Source: Noviherbaspirillum sp. UKPF54 | GTDB taxonomy: Bacteria > Pseudomonadota > Gammaproteobacteria > Burkholderiales > Burkholderiaceae_D | DNA: 64,000 bases | Direction: 5' to 3' | Assembly: GCF_007874125.1 (NCBI RefSeq) | Contig: NZ_CP040128.1 | Location: 1,984,001-2,048,000, forward strand | Shown: in pieces, positions 18,670 through 29,149 of the stretch | Position numbering within the stretch: position 1 is the stretch's first letter | Layout: every line of letters starts with the position of its first letter | Position numbers and translations under genes: made by a program | The notes under the pieces: generated by a model | What the model was told of the DNA's origin: nothing | Seen by the model: only the letters and a program-made list of their open reading frames with translations | The model's database searches: none

Positions 18670-19431
18670 ATGACTTCCGAATTTGACGACGACAGCCAGG
18701 ATTTGAGTCGCTACCGGGTCTACTCGCGGCGGGAAATCGTCAACCTGCTGCGCACGGTGGGCGCGCGCAATCAACTGGTGCGCATGCAGGCCAATAACGG
18801 CGCCGATGCCGTCATCACTTCGATTCTGGAGGTCGACGACTCCGGCGACGCGGTGATTATCGATCGTGCGCAAAGCGCGCTGACCAACGAGCGCATCCTT
18901 CAAAGCGACGAGATCGCCTTTGAAACCGTACTGGAAAACATCCGCATCCTGTTTTTCGCGTCGCACGTCGACAGCTGCATCCATGAGGGCCGCCCGGCCT
19001 TATCCATGGCAATTCCGGAAAGCCTGATTCGCCTGCAACGGCGCGAGTACTACCGAGTGCCGGCTCCGGTCGCAAATCCGGTCCGCTGCGCCTTTGCCAT
19101 TCCCGGCGAAACAGGCCAAGCCGGCGGGACGGTCATCGTCCCTCTGCAAAACATCAGTGCAGGCGGCATTGCCGTCGTCGATGAAAAAAAACAGATTCCC
19201 GCCACACTTGGCGTCATCTATGAGAAATGCCGCATCGAACTGCCGGGCGGCGTCATCGAAACCAGGCTCGAGCTCATGAACATCCACGATCTCAAGCTCA
19301 CCAACGGCAAGACGACGCGTCGCCTGGGTTTCATGTTCGTCGATATTTCCAACGCAGCCCTCGCGGCGGTCCAGCGCTACATCACGAAACTGGAGAGGGA
19401 GCAGAATGCACGGGCAACGGGAATGGCCTGA
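18670..19431 (+). CDS. ycgR: Flagellar brake protein YcgR (PilZ domain)
   Basis: 253 residues. An N-terminal YcgR domain (residues 10-115) is followed by a PilZ domain with the c-di-GMP-binding RREYYR (RxxxR) at about residue 125 and NISAGGIAV (D/NxSxxG) about 40 residues later. In enterics the c-di-GMP-bound protein slows the motor at the FliG/MotA interface. Here it ends the late plus-strand cluster, just before the convergent fliE. The first position of the second motif is Asn instead of Asp, a common variant. Confidence 0.92.
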   Translation: MTSEFDDDSQDLSRYRVYSRREIVNLLRTVGARNQLVRMQANNGADAVITSILEVDDSGDAVIIDRAQSALTNERILQSDEIAFETVLENIRILFFASHVDSCIHEGRPALSMAIPESLIRLQRREYYRVPAPVANPVRCAFAIPGETGQAGGTVIVPLQNISAGGIAVVDEKKQIPATLGVIYEKCRIELPGGVIETRLELMNIHDLKLTNGKTTRRLGFMFVDISNAALAAVQRYITKLEREQNARATGMA

Positions 19432-19542
19432 GTTAATGCTTTATCAACAACAAATTAGGACGTAACGACAGGTGAAAGGCGCGCATGATTGCGCACCTCG
19501 CTTGCCACTGCGGAGCTTGAAAAGCCGACAAGAACAGGTGCG

Positions 19543-19884
19543 TCACACCTGCATGTTCATGATGTCCTGATATGCCGAGACCAGCTTGTTACGGACTTGA
19601 ACGGTGGCCTGGAAGGAGATATTGGCCTTTTGCATGGAGATCATCACGTCCGACAGGTTGACGCTGTCGTCGCCCAAAGCAAACCGCTGGCCGAGCTGCT
19701 CCGCGTTATGCTGCGCATTGTTGACGGAGTCGAGCGACGCGCGCAGCGCCGCCGCGAAGTCGGCCCTGGCCGCCGGCTTTTCCTCATCGACCTGCTTGAC
19801 GTCGCCCTTGGCGGCGGCCGCGGCAGCCTTCAATTGCGACACCATGGCTTCGATGCGGCTGGTGTCGATCATCCCTGGTTTCAT
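19543..19884 (-). CDS. fliE: Flagellar hook-basal body protein FliE
   Basis: 113 residues. The conserved C-terminal half is clear: FAAALRASLDSVNNAQHNAE, LSDVMISMQKANISFQATVQ, VRNKLVSAYQDIMNMQV. FliE links the MS ring to the proximal rod in the periplasm. The start at 19884 follows AAGGAGG; an ATG one codon earlier is possible, and longer in-frame extensions are rejected. The gene is divergent from fliF instead of leading it, and convergent with ycgR. Confidence 0.93.
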   Translation of the reverse strand: MKPGMIDTSRIEAMVSQLKAAAAAAKGDVKQVDEEKPAARADFAAALRASLDSVNNAQHNAEQLGQRFALGDDSVNLSDVMISMQKANISFQATVQVRNKLVSAYQDIMNMQV

Positions 19885-20122
19885 CATTCCTCCTTGCTGC
19901 GAACGTGCATGGCAAAGGCACATCCGCCCTTCATGGTCACACATTAGCACTTGGCGCAACAACAGACGGCGCGATAAGCAGCGGAAATGCCGCTCTATTC
20001 CGACGATTAAAATCTTGTGCTGCACCGACAATTCAGGCTAAGGCAACCTGTTTTTGACTATTTGGCGGCACCCCAGTGAAACTCACAACGACACTTAAAA
20101 ACTGCACTCATGGAGGCCAGAC

Positions 20123-21835
20123 ATGGCAATAGTTGCGGAAGAGGACAAGAAGACCTCTCCCAACAATCTGCTGAACCTCGTGCGCACGCCGAACGGACGC
20201 AACATTGCGCTGATGGTCGGCGTCGCGGCCGTGGCCGCGGCGATGGCAGGCGTGTGGATGTGGGGGCAGCAGCCGGAGTACCGGGTATTGTTCTCCAATT
20301 ACTCCGATCGCGATGGCGGCGCCATCGTGGCGTCGCTACAACAGATGAACGTGCCGTACAAGTTCGCCGAGGGCGGCGGCGCCATCCTCGTGCCGGCCGA
20401 CCGCGTGCACGACGCACGCCTCAAGCTGGCGTCGCAGGGGCTGCCCAAGGGCGGCAATGTCGGCTTCGAGCTGATGGAGAACCAGCGGCTTGGCGTCTCC
20501 CAATTCCTTGAGCAGGTGAACTTTCAGCGCGCACTGGAGGGCGAACTGGCGCGTTCCATCCAGTCCGTCGCCGCGGTGCAGGCCGCCCGAGTCCACCTGG
20601 CGCTGCCGAAAAATTCGGTGTTCGTGCGCGACCAGCAAAAGCCGACAGCTTCCGTGCTGCTGAACCTGCATCCGGGGCGCGCGCTGGACCGGCAACAGGT
20701 CAGCGCGATCGTCCACCTGGTGGCCAGCAGCGTGCCGGAGCTGAGCACGAAGAACGTCACCGTGGTAGACCAGGAAGGCAACCTGTTGTCCGAAACCGGC
20801 AAGCAGCCGGGCGCCAACGGGCTGGACCCGACGCAGCTGAAATACGTACAGGAACTGCAACAGAGCATCGTGCACCGCATCGAGTCGATCATCACCCCGA
20901 TCGTCGGCGCCAACAACGTGCGCGCCGAGGCGACCGCGGACGTCGACTTCTCGACCAGCGAGCAAGCGGCCGAAATGTACAAGCCCAACCAGGGCGACAA
21001 CCCGGCCGCCGTGCGCAGCCAGCACAGCAGCGAGATGCGTAACGGCGGCAATACCGCCTCCGGCGTTCCCGGCGCCTTGACCAACCAGCCGCCGGCGCCG
21101 GCGACCGCGCCGCTGACCACGCCGCCCGGCGCGCCGGCGACCGCAAATGCAGCGGCAAGCGCGAACGGGGCCAACGGCGCCACCGCATCCGGCCCGACCC
21201 AGCGTGATTCGACCGTCAACTATGAAGTCGACAAGACCGTGCGCTACGTACAGCAGCCGATGGGCGGCATCAAGCGCCTGTCCGTAGCCGTGGTGGTCAA
21301 CTACAAGAGGGTCGTCGAAAAAGGCGGCAAGGTCGCCTACAAGCCGCTCTCCGACGCAGAAAAGGCGCAGATCGCCGACCTGGTCAAGGAAGCGATGGGC
21401 TACAACAAGGAGCGCGGCGACAGCCTGAACGTGGTCAACAGCCCGTTCGCCGGCCTGGACAAGGAAGCGCAGGCCGAGCCGCCGATCTGGAAGCAGCCGG
21501 AAATGCTGGACCTGGCGAAGGAAGCGGGCAAATACCTGCTGATCGCCCTGGTCACCCTGTTCATGTATTTCAAGCTGCTGCGCCCCCTGCTTGACCGCCT
21601 GACAGCGAAGGAAGAGGAAAAAACCGAGGCCCTGCCGGCACCGGTGCTGGACGAGGAAGGCAATCCGATTCCGCAGCCGGCGGCCAGCGCCATCGACGAC
21701 CTGTCGGATCTGAATGACGATGAGGCGACGCCGGCGATCAGCAATTATCAGCGTCGCCTGGAAGCGGCCAAGCGCCTGGCCAAGGAAAACCCGAAAGTGG
21801 TGGCCAATGTTGTTAAGGAATGGGTAACCGAATGA
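20123..21835 (+). CDS. fliF: Flagellar MS-ring protein FliF
   Basis: 570 residues. The first transmembrane helix lies near residues 27-46 (ALMVGVAAVAAAMAGVWMW). Ring-building motifs follow (YRVLFSNYSDRDGGAIVASL, EGELARSIQSVAAVQAARVH, LALPKNSVFVRDQQKPTASV). A low-complexity Ala/Pro linker spans about residues 310-355, and the second membrane helix is near residue 475 (LLIALVTLFMYFKLL). The C-terminal cytoplasmic tail ending at VVANVVKEWV binds FliG. GGAGG precedes the ATG, and the stop overlaps fliG (ATGA). Confidence 0.96.
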   Translation: MAIVAEEDKKTSPNNLLNLVRTPNGRNIALMVGVAAVAAAMAGVWMWGQQPEYRVLFSNYSDRDGGAIVASLQQMNVPYKFAEGGGAILVPADRVHDARLKLASQGLPKGGNVGFELMENQRLGVSQFLEQVNFQRALEGELARSIQSVAAVQAARVHLALPKNSVFVRDQQKPTASVLLNLHPGRALDRQQVSAIVHLVASSVPELSTKNVTVVDQEGNLLSETGKQPGANGLDPTQLKYVQELQQSIVHRIESIITPIVGANNVRAEATADVDFSTSEQAAEMYKPNQGDNPAAVRSQHSSEMRNGGNTASGVPGALTNQPPAPATAPLTTPPGAPATANAAASANGANGATASGPTQRDSTVNYEVDKTVRYVQQPMGGIKRLSVAVVVNYKRVVEKGGKVAYKPLSDAEKAQIADLVKEAMGYNKERGDSLNVVNSPFAGLDKEAQAEPPIWKQPEMLDLAKEAGKYLLIALVTLFMYFKLLRPLLDRLTAKEEEKTEALPAPVLDEEGNPIPQPAASAIDDLSDLNDDEATPAISNYQRRLEAAKRLAKENPKVVANVVKEWVTE

Positions 21836-22827
21836 GCGATATCGGCGTTCAAAAAGCAGCCATACTGATGCTCGCGCTGGGCGAGGATGAAGCAGTCGAG
21901 GTAATGAAATACCTCGGTCCGCGCGAAGTACAAAAGCTCGGCACCGCGATGTCCACGATGAAATCGGTGACGACCGAGGAACTCGAAAGCGTGCTGCAGG
22001 AGTTCCGCCTGCGAACCAAGACCAACACCTCCTTCGGCCTCGACTCGGATGACTACATCCGCAACGTGCTGACCAAGGCGCTGGGCGACGACAAGGCGAC
22101 CTCCCTGCTCAACCGCATCCTGGGTGCGCGCGAGGCGCGCGGCATCGAGAGCCTCAAGTGGATGGACGCGCAATCGGTGGCGGAACTGATCCGCAACGAA
22201 CATCCGCAGATCATCGCCACCATCATGGTGCACCTGGAGCGCTACCATGCGTGCGAAGTGCTCGACCATTTCACCGAGCGCCTGCGCAACGATGTCGTGC
22301 TGCGCATCGCCACGCTTGACGGCGTGCAGCCGGCGGCCTTGCGCGAACTGAACGACGTGCTGACCAAGCTTCTGACCGGCAACGAAAACCTGAAGAAGAA
22401 GCCGATGGGCGGCATCCGCACCGCGGCCGAAATCCTCAACTTCTTCAGCGGCGAAAACGAATCGTCCGCGATGGAAAGCCTGAAGGCCTACGATACCGAA
22501 ATGGCGCAGCAGATCATGGACGAGATGTTCGTGTTCGAGAACATCATGGACATCGACGACCGCGGCGTCCAGATCATCCTGCGCGAAGTGCAGTCGGAGT
22601 CGCTGATCATCGCCCTGAAAGGCGCCAGCGAAGGCCTGCGCAACAAGATCTTCAAGAACATGTCGTCGCGTGCGGCAGAGATGATGAAGGAAGACCTGGA
22701 ATCGAAAGGCCCGGTGCGCCTGTCCGAAGTCGAGGAGAAGCAGAAAGAAATCCTGGCCATCATCCGCCGCCTGGCCGACGAAGGCCAGGTCGTCTTGGGC
22801 GGCAAGGGCGAAGACACCTACGTCTAG
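21832..22827 (+). CDS. fliG: Flagellar motor switch protein FliG
   Basis: 331 residues. The N-terminal FliF-binding domain contains GVQKAAILMLALGEDEAVEV. The middle domain carries the EHPQIIATIMVHLE (EHPQ) motif near residue 125. The C-terminal torque domain has the charged helix AAEMMKEDLESKGPVRLSEV that meets MotA. The ATG at 21832 forms ATGA with the fliF stop; an ATG four codons upstream sits on the Shine-Dalgarno-like sequence and is rejected. It forms the C-ring with FliM and FliN. Confidence 0.96.
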   Translation: MSDIGVQKAAILMLALGEDEAVEVMKYLGPREVQKLGTAMSTMKSVTTEELESVLQEFRLRTKTNTSFGLDSDDYIRNVLTKALGDDKATSLLNRILGAREARGIESLKWMDAQSVAELIRNEHPQIIATIMVHLERYHACEVLDHFTERLRNDVVLRIATLDGVQPAALRELNDVLTKLLTGNENLKKKPMGGIRTAAEILNFFSGENESSAMESLKAYDTEMAQQIMDEMFVFENIMDIDDRGVQIILREVQSESLIIALKGASEGLRNKIFKNMSSRAAEMMKEDLESKGPVRLSEVEEKQKEILAIIRRLADEGQVVLGGKGEDTYV

Positions 22828-22852
22828 ATACACGTAATCGGATAACGACGAA

Positions 22853-23536
22853 ATGAGTTCCAGCAGGATTCCCAAGGAACAATTGACCGCCTATCAGCGC
22901 TGGGAGCTGGCATCGTTCGACGAGCCCTCCCCGGCCGAAAAGGCGGCGGCAGCACTGGCCGACCAGATCAAGAAAGCCACGGACGAAGCACGCAACGCAT
23001 CTTATGCGGCGGGAATCGAGGAAGGCCGCGCAGCCGGATTCGAACAGGGCAAGGCGCAGGGCTTCGATCAGGGCTACGCCGACGGGCTCGCCCAAGGCCG
23101 CGCCCAGGCGGAACAGGAGCGCGCGCAACTGCTGCAGATCGCGCAAGTCTTCGGCGAAGAAATCGCCCTGGCCAACGAGAAGATCGCATCGGATATCCTG
23201 GATCTGGCCCTCGACCTGTCCAAGGCGATGCTGAAAAACGCGCTCCAAGTGCGCCCCGATCTGGTCATTCCGGTCATCGGTGAAGCGATCCGCTACCTGC
23301 CCTCGCTGCAACAACCGGCCCTGCTCTTCCTGCATCCGGAAGACGCCAAGCTGGCCAGCACGCTGATGGGAGAAGAACTGGCCACGGCCGGCTGGCGCAT
23401 CGTCGAGGATGCGACCATGGAGCGTGGCGGTTGCCGCGTCGATACGGCGAGCAACCAGGTCGATGCCACAGCCACGAGCCGCTGGCAACGCATCGCCGCC
23501 GCCCTCGGCAAGGATTCCGATTGGCTGGCGCCATGA
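22853..23536 (+). CDS. fliH: Flagellar assembly protein FliH
   Basis: 227 residues. The N-terminal WELASFDE tryptophan-containing segment is typical of the FlhA/FliN-binding end. A glycine-spaced helix follows with repeated GxxxG ([20 protein letters not shown] and continuation). The C-terminal FliH/YscL domain ends the protein ([35 protein letters not shown]). It is the stator-stalk-like partner that restrains and positions the FliI ATPase. Its stop overlaps the fliI start as ATGA. Confidence 0.94.
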   Translation: MSSSRIPKEQLTAYQRWELASFDEPSPAEKAAAALADQIKKATDEARNASYAAGIEEGRAAGFEQGKAQGFDQGYADGLAQGRAQAEQERAQLLQIAQVFGEEIALANEKIASDILDLALDLSKAMLKNALQVRPDLVIPVIGEAIRYLPSLQQPALLFLHPEDAKLASTLMGEELATAGWRIVEDATMERGGCRVDTASNQVDATATSRWQRIAAALGKDSDWLAP

Positions 23537-24936
23537 GCATGGACGCGCCGCACAGCAGCCGCTGGCAATCCTACCTGCGCGATTGCAGCGCGATACTGTC
23601 CATTTCCGAGCCGCTGCTGGTGTCGGGCCGCATCACGCGTGTCACCGGCCTGGTGATGGAAGCGGTCGGGCTGCGCCTGCCGATCGGCGCCGCCTGCACC
23701 GTGCCGCTGGCCAGTGGCACGCGTATCGAAGCAGAAGTGGTCGGATTCCAGGATGACCGCCTGTTCCTCATGCCGCAAAGCGACGTCGAAGGTGTCGTGC
23801 CAGGCACCCGCGTCCTGCCACTAGAACTCGCCCACAGCCTGCCCCGCCCGGGCGCGGTCAGCCATCCGCGCCGGCGCCCGAGCGACCGCGGTCGGCACCT
23901 CCCGGTCGGCAGCGAATTGCTGGGCCGCGTGCTCGATGCCGCCGGCCGCCCGCTCGACAACCTCGGCCCTCTCAATGCGTCGCATGTCGCGCCCCTGAAC
24001 GCGCGCGCAGCCAACCCGCTCTCGCGCGCACCGATCCAGGACATACTCGACGTCGGCGTACGCGCGGTCAACAGCCTGCTGACGGTCGGCCGCGGCCAGC
24101 GCATGGGCCTGTTCGCCGGCTCCGGCGTCGGCAAGAGCGTCCTGCTCGGCATGATGGCGCGCTACACAAGCGCCGATGTGATCGTGGTCGGCCTGATCGG
24201 CGAACGGGGACGCGAAGTCAAGGAATTCATCGAGCAGATTCTCGGCCCGGAAGGGCTGGCGCGCTCGGTGGTGGTGGCCGCCCCGGCCGATACTTCGCCC
24301 TTGATGCGCCTGCAGGGCACCGCCTACGCCACCGCGATCGCCGAGCACTTCCGCGACGAAGGGAAAAATGTCTTGCTGATCATGGATTCGCTGACCCGTT
24401 ACGCGATGGCGCAGCGCGAAATCGCCCTGGCGATCGGCGAACCGCCGGCCACCAAAGGCTACCCGCCGTCGGTGTTCGCCAAGCTGCCGGCGCTGGTGGA
24501 ACGCGCTGGCAACGGCAAGGAAGGCGGCGGTTCGATCACCGCGTTCTATACCGTACTGACCGAGGGCGACGACCAGCAGGATCCGATCGCCGATGCGGCA
24601 CGCGCCATCCTCGACGGCCATATCGTGCTCAACCGCTCGCTGGCCGAAGCCGGCCACTATCCGGCAATCGATATCGAACAATCGATCAGCCGCGCAATGC
24701 ATTCGATTACCTCGCACGACCACCAGAGCCTCGCGCGCCGCGTGAAAAAGCTGACTTCGAGTTTCCAGCGCAGCCGTGACCTGATCAGCGTCGGCGCGTA
24801 CAGCGCGGGATCCGACCGCGTGCTGGACGAAGCGATCGCCAAACATGACAAAATTGAAGCATTCCTGCAGCAGGATATCAGCGAGCGCGCCGGCCTAGCC
24901 GAGAGCTTGGGGCAACTTTCCGCGCTATTCCAGTGA
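23533..24936 (+). CDS. fliI: Flagellum-specific ATPase FliI
   Basis: 467 residues, F1-beta-like export ATPase. The Walker [15 protein letters not shown] is near residue 196. The Walker B region is [20 protein letters not shown], and the signature [18 protein letters not shown] follows. It energises substrate loading at the export gate. The ATG is chosen for its ATGA overlap with fliH. fliJ follows after 35 bp. Confidence 0.97.
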   Translation: MSMDAPHSSRWQSYLRDCSAILSISEPLLVSGRITRVTGLVMEAVGLRLPIGAACTVPLASGTRIEAEVVGFQDDRLFLMPQSDVEGVVPGTRVLPLELAHSLPRPGAVSHPRRRPSDRGRHLPVGSELLGRVLDAAGRPLDNLGPLNASHVAPLNARAANPLSRAPIQDILDVGVRAVNSLLTVGRGQRMGLFAGSGVGKSVLLGMMARYTSADVIVVGLIGERGREVKEFIEQILGPEGLARSVVVAAPADTSPLMRLQGTAYATAIAEHFRDEGKNVLLIMDSLTRYAMAQREIALAIGEPPATKGYPPSVFAKLPALVERAGNGKEGGGSITAFYTVLTEGDDQQDPIADAARAILDGHIVLNRSLAEAGHYPAIDIEQSISRAMHSITSHDHQSLARRVKKLTSSFQRSRDLISVGAYSAGSDRVLDEAIAKHDKIEAFLQQDISERAGLAESLGQLSALFQ

Positions 24937-24971
24937 TTGAATAGCGCCGGGCAAGCGATATACTCAGTCAT

Positions 24972-25412
24972 ATGGCTATCCCTTCCGCACTCGACACGCT
25001 GATCGAACTGGCAACGCAACAGACCGACGAGGCCGCCAAGCGTCTTGGGCGCGCGATCCGGAACGGCGAAGACGCCGAGCAAAAACTGCAATTGCTGCTG
25101 CAATACCGCGACGACTACATGGCGCGCTTCCAGACGACGCTGCAAGCCGGCCTGAGCGCGTCGAGCTATCGCAATTTCCAGCACTTCATCGACAAGCTCG
25201 ACGAGGCCATCAAGGGACAGCAGCGCGTCGTGCAGGACGCCCAGCGGCGCGTGACAAGGGAGCGCGGCGCGTGGCAGGACAGCGAGCGCAAGCGCATGTC
25301 CTACGATACGCTGGCGACGCGTGCCGAAAAGGTGCGTCAATTGAAGGAAACGCGGCGCGACCAGAAACAAACGGATGAATTCGCAGCGCGGCTGCTGTTC
25401 AACAAACGCTAG
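24972..25412 (+). CDS. fliJ: Flagellar export protein FliJ
   Basis: 146 residues, almost wholly charged coiled coil (LIELATQQTDEAAKRLGRAI, QLKETRRDQKQTDEFAARLL), the right size for FliJ. FliJ is the gamma-like stalk of the FliI hexamer and helps recycle export chaperones. It keeps standard order after fliI. fliK begins 15 bp later. Confidence 0.92.
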   Translation: MAIPSALDTLIELATQQTDEAAKRLGRAIRNGEDAEQKLQLLLQYRDDYMARFQTTLQAGLSASSYRNFQHFIDKLDEAIKGQQRVVQDAQRRVTRERGAWQDSERKRMSYDTLATRAEKVRQLKETRRDQKQTDEFAARLLFNKR

Positions 25413-25427
25413 ACCCGGCCGGATACC

Positions 25428-26878
25428 ATGAAGACATCAGCAATATCGACTCTCGCCAATCTCGCCTCCGGCGCCGCGACGGCAGCAAAAGCGCCGGGCG
25501 ATGGATCCGAAGCCTCGTTCAGCCACGTGCTGTCGCGCGAGATCGCCGCGCCACCGAAGCCCAGCGAACCGACCAGAGCCGACAAGGCGCAAAACGGCAA
25601 GGAGTCGCAGGCCGCGCAGCCCGAGACAAATGAATCGAAGCCGCCCCAACAGTCCGATGCGGGCACCCCAGCGGACCGCGCCGCCCCGGAAAGCGCCACG
25701 CGCTCCGCCAAGGCGGATAAAGCGGCGGCAGGCACGGCAGCGAAGACCGATGACAGCGAGGACCAGGACGACGCCCCCACGGTGTCGGCCGAATCGGAAC
25801 AATTGCTGGCGCTGGTGGCCAGCCTGACGCAACCGGCGGCAAAGCAAACGGATACCAAAGCAGCGGACGAAAGCAAGCAAACTGCGCTCGACGCATCAGG
25901 CGACGGTACTGCGCCGGACGGACAGGCAAAGGATATTTTGTTGCTCGCGCAAGCCGCGCAGTCCCAGAATGCGCCGCGAAGCGTTGCAGCCGGCCTACCC
26001 GAGGCCCAGTCACTGTCCGCAACTGCGGCAAGCCAGTCAACCTCCGGGAAAACCGACGGCCTGATCGCGCCCGGACAACGCCGCCGTGAATCCGGCTTGC
26101 CCCAGCTCGCTGGAGCTGCAGCGAACGCGGCTCGCCGAGGCGTCATCGGCGCCTCGGGCGAACATGCGGAAGCCGCAGCCGCTTCCGAAGAGACAGCTCC
26201 CGGACATGACGACTTCCGCACCAAACTGACGCAAACCAAGGACGAAAAGACAACGACGGACACCGCCGCCAAGACGCAATCCGGCCGATCGGAGTTCGCC
26301 GCACCACAATCCCCCGACCAGTCCACGCCAAGACCGGTGCAGCACGGTGAGCCGCCGGCCGTTGCAATGATCACACCGAATGCCGCAACCACTGCCCAGT
26401 TCCAGCCTGCGCAGGCCATGGCAGCGCAAGTCAGCGAGATGCTCGCGCCGCGCGTCGGCAGCCAGGGATGGGAGCAGGCACTCGGCCAGAAGGTGGTCTG
26501 GATGGTGGGCAGCGATGTGCAAAGCGCGTCATTGACGCTCAACCCCCCGACCTCGGCCCGCTGCAGGTCGTGCTGCATGTATCCGACAACCAGGCAACCG
26601 CCAACTTCACCGCGGCGCAGCCGGAAGTGCGCCACGCGCTGGAGGCCGCGATGCCCAAGTTGCGCGAAATGCTGGGTGATGCCGGCATTCAGCTCGGCCA
26701 GGCCAACGTCAATGCTGGCAATCCGAACAACAATCCGCAAAACGCCTTCGCGCAACCGCAACAAGCGTCGCGCCATGGAACTAGTGCGGCTGACGACAGT
26801 GGCGATGCAGCCACCGTGCACGTTGCCCCAACCCGGACAATCTCGACCGGCGAAGGATTGGTTAACACCTTCGCCTGA
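25428..26878 (+). pseudogene. fliK: Flagellar hook-length control protein FliK, apparent one-base frameshift
   Basis: A Pro/Ala/Lys/Asp-rich N-terminal region of ~340 residues leads to the FliK C-terminal domain (GWEQALGQKVVWMVGSDVQS, ASLTLNPP). There the frame breaks: at the six-C run 26543-26548 the downstream domain (DLGPLQVVLHVSDNQATANF, AAMPKLREMLGDAGIQLGQA) continues in the +2 frame to the stop at 26878. One more C would restore a 483-residue FliK. Read straight through, the first frame ends at 26987 in unrelated Arg/Pro/Thr-rich sequence. FliK measures hook length and switches export specificity via FlhB. This is either a sequencing error, a real null mutation or a slippery site. Confidence 0.85.
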
Positions 26879-27158
26879 CATCCAGCATCCCATCCACAGC
26901 CAAGCGAAGGCCGTCGCAATAAGGGCGGCAACGTCCCTGCCGCCACCAAAAGTTGCGCAGCGCCACTATCCTTTATATTTCCAGTGATTAATAATGGCGG
27001 AACAGCGCGGATTCGCAGCGTCCGGGGATCGCCTCCTTGGCGCGCGATGCCCGGATATGGGAGAGCTTCTCCCTTCTTTTCGACGCATCCCGCGTACCGC
27101 TTTTTTTGAATAATGACTGCATGATTGCAGCAGTGCCGCACACAAGGATTTCGTAACG

Positions 27159-27680
27159 ATGGCGACCTCCGCTCCCAAAGCAGCCAACAAGGCAGGCGCG
27201 AAGCCGGATTCAGAACAGCCGGCGGCCCCAAAAAAGAAACTGATCATCATTGCCGCAGCCGCGGTGCTGCTGCTTGCCGGCGCCGGAGGCGGCGCGTGGT
27301 TTTTCCTCGGCTCGAAGGCGCAACACGCCGACAAGCCGGCGAAAGAACAGCACAAGCCCGCAGCAGCCCCGGTATTTATGGCGCTGGAAACTTTCACCGT
27401 GAATTTGCAGGGAGAAGACATGCAGCAGTTCCTGCAAGTGAACATGACCTTGCAGGTAGCCGACGAAGCCACGGTCGAACATCTCAAGACGAACATGCCG
27501 CAGGTGCGCAACCGCCTGCTGCTGCTCTTGTCAAGCAAGAAAGCAACCGAGATCCTGACCGTGGAAGGAAAGAAGAAGCTTTCCACGGAAATCGTCGAGC
27601 AGATCCAGCAGCCCTTCACGCCCAACGGCCCTAAGCCCGAGGTGTCCGACGTCTTTTTCACCTCGTTCGTCGTTCAGTAA
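27159..27680 (+). CDS. fliL: Flagellar basal body-associated protein FliL
   Basis: 173 residues. A short cytoplasmic Lys/Ala/Pro stretch, one membrane helix near residues 28-50 (KLIIIAAAAVLLLAGAGGGA), then the periplasmic FliL domain (ALETFTVNLQG, FLQVNMTLQVAD, NRLLLLLSSKKATEILTVEG). The C-terminus VSDVFFTSFVVQ is typical. It surrounds and supports the stator units. A 280-bp gap separates it from fliK, so it may head its own fliLMNOPQR unit. Confidence 0.95.
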   Translation: MATSAPKAANKAGAKPDSEQPAAPKKKLIIIAAAAVLLLAGAGGGAWFFLGSKAQHADKPAKEQHKPAAAPVFMALETFTVNLQGEDMQQFLQVNMTLQVADEATVEHLKTNMPQVRNRLLLLLSSKKATEILTVEGKKKLSTEIVEQIQQPFTPNGPKPEVSDVFFTSFVVQ

Positions 27681-27684
27681 AGTC

Positions 27685-28749
27685 ATGTCCGACAATTTCC
27701 TCTCACAGGAAGAAATCGATGCCCTGCTCAAGGGCGTCACCGGCGACCAGGATGAAGTCGAGGTCCAGGAAGACCTGTCCGGCGTGCGCCCGTACAACCT
27801 GGCGACCCAGGAACGCATCGTGCGCGGCCGCATGCCGACGCTCGAGATCATCAACGAACGTTTTGCCCGGCTGTTCCGCATCAGCCTGTTCAATTTCCTG
27901 CATCGCGCCGCCGAAGTGTCGATCGGCCCGGTGCGGGTATCGAAATACAGCGAGTTCATTCGCAACCTGGTGGTGCCGACCAACCTGAACTTGGTCCACA
28001 TGAAGCCGCTGCGCGGCACCGCGCTCATCGTGTTCGACCCGAACCTGGTGTTCCTGCTGGTCGATAACATGTTCGGCGGCGACGGCCGTTTCCACACGCG
28101 CGTCGAAGGCCGCGAATTCACGCTGACCGAGCAGCGCATCATCCAGCGCATCCTGAATATCGTGTTCGAAACCTACGCCAAGTCGTGGGAGCCGGTGTAC
28201 CCGATCGAGTTCGAGTACATCCGTTCCGAGATGAACACGCAGTTCGCCAATATCGCGACACCGAACGAAGTGGTGGTGACCACCACCTTCTCGATCGAAC
28301 TGGGCCCGGTCACCGGCGAAATGCACTTTTGCACCCCCTATTCCACGATCGAGCCGATCCGCGACATCCTGACATCCAGCCTGCAGGGCGAAACCCTGGA
28401 AATGGACAAGCGCTGGATCCGGCTGCTGAAGCAGCAAATCAAGACCGCCGAGGTCGAACTGGTGGCCAATCTCGGCACCGCCGACGTCACCTTCGGCGAC
28501 ATTTTGAACATGAAGGTCGGCGACATCATTCCCATCGCCGTTCCCGACCCGCTGTGCGCCACGGTTGACGGCGTGCCCGTCATGGAATGCACCTACGGCA
28601 AGCTGAACGGCCAGTATGCATTGCGCATCGAAAAGCTGATCTACAGCGCCAACGAGTCGCTGCGCGGACACGAGCAGCTGCGCAGGCTCAAGGAAACCGA
28701 AGCACAGGACGACAACGAATCACCGCAAGGAGAAACCAAAAATGGCTAA
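27685..28749 (+). CDS. fliM: Flagellar motor switch protein FliM
   Basis: 354 residues. The N-terminal LSQEEIDALLKGV is the CheY-P-binding peptide. The middle CheC-like domain carries GxxG-type motifs (HMKPLRGTALIVFDPNLVFL, FGGDGRF). The C-terminal SpoA-like domain mates with FliN. It sits in the C-ring and flips rotation when CheY-P binds. It starts 4 bp after fliL and its stop overlaps fliN by 8 bp. Confidence 0.97.
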   Translation: MSDNFLSQEEIDALLKGVTGDQDEVEVQEDLSGVRPYNLATQERIVRGRMPTLEIINERFARLFRISLFNFLHRAAEVSIGPVRVSKYSEFIRNLVVPTNLNLVHMKPLRGTALIVFDPNLVFLLVDNMFGGDGRFHTRVEGREFTLTEQRIIQRILNIVFETYAKSWEPVYPIEFEYIRSEMNTQFANIATPNEVVVTTTFSIELGPVTGEMHFCTPYSTIEPIRDILTSSLQGETLEMDKRWIRLLKQQIKTAEVELVANLGTADVTFGDILNMKVGDIIPIAVPDPLCATVDGVPVMECTYGKLNGQYALRIEKLIYSANESLRGHEQLRRLKETEAQDDNESPQGETKNG

Positions 28750-29149
28750 CGAAACCACCAGCCCGGACGACGATTGGGGCGCAGCCCTGGCCGAACAGGC
28801 CAAGATGGAAGCGGCCGAACAGGCCGCCCAGCCATCGCCAGCCGCGTTCCAGGATTTTTCCGGCGCGAGCGTCAAGAGCGGTACCCACAACGACATCGAT
28901 TTCATCCTGGATATTCCGGTCCAGCTCACCGTGGAACTGGGCCGCACCAAGATCGCGATCAAGAACCTGCTGCAGCTGGCCCAGGGCTCCGTGGTCGAGC
29001 TCGACGGCCTGGCCGGCGAACCGATGGACGTATTGGTCAACGGCTGCCTGATCGCGCAAGGCGAAGTGGTGGTCGTCAACGACAAATTCGGTATCCGACT
29101 GACCGACATCATCAGCCCATCCGAGCGGATCAGAAAACTGAACAAATGA
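28742..29149 (+). CDS. fliN: Flagellar motor switch protein FliN
   Basis: 135 residues. An acidic variable N-terminal third precedes the SpoA domain (DIPVQLTVELGRTKIAIKNL, GSVVELDGLAGEPMDVLVNG, GEVVVVNDKFGIRLTDIISP). It forms the base of the C-ring and docks FliH/FliI. The ATG lies inside the end of fliM, and its stop overlaps fliO. Confidence 0.97.
   Translation: MANETTSPDDDWGAALAEQAKMEAAEQAAQPSPAAFQDFSGASVKSGTHNDIDFILDIPVQLTVELGRTKIAIKNLLQLAQGSVVELDGLAGEPMDVLVNGCLIAQGEVVVVNDKFGIRLTDIISPSERIRKLNK

Noticed and set aside
19432..19542. Inverted repeat GCGCA...TGCGC between ycgR and fliE as a terminator
   Set aside because: The stem is only five pairs, with no T tract on either strand.
26549..26987. 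Arg/Pro/Thr-rich 3' extension of the first fliK frame
   Set aside because: Sequence after the C run in this frame resembles no protein; the true FliK C-terminus is in the +2 frame and stops at 26878.
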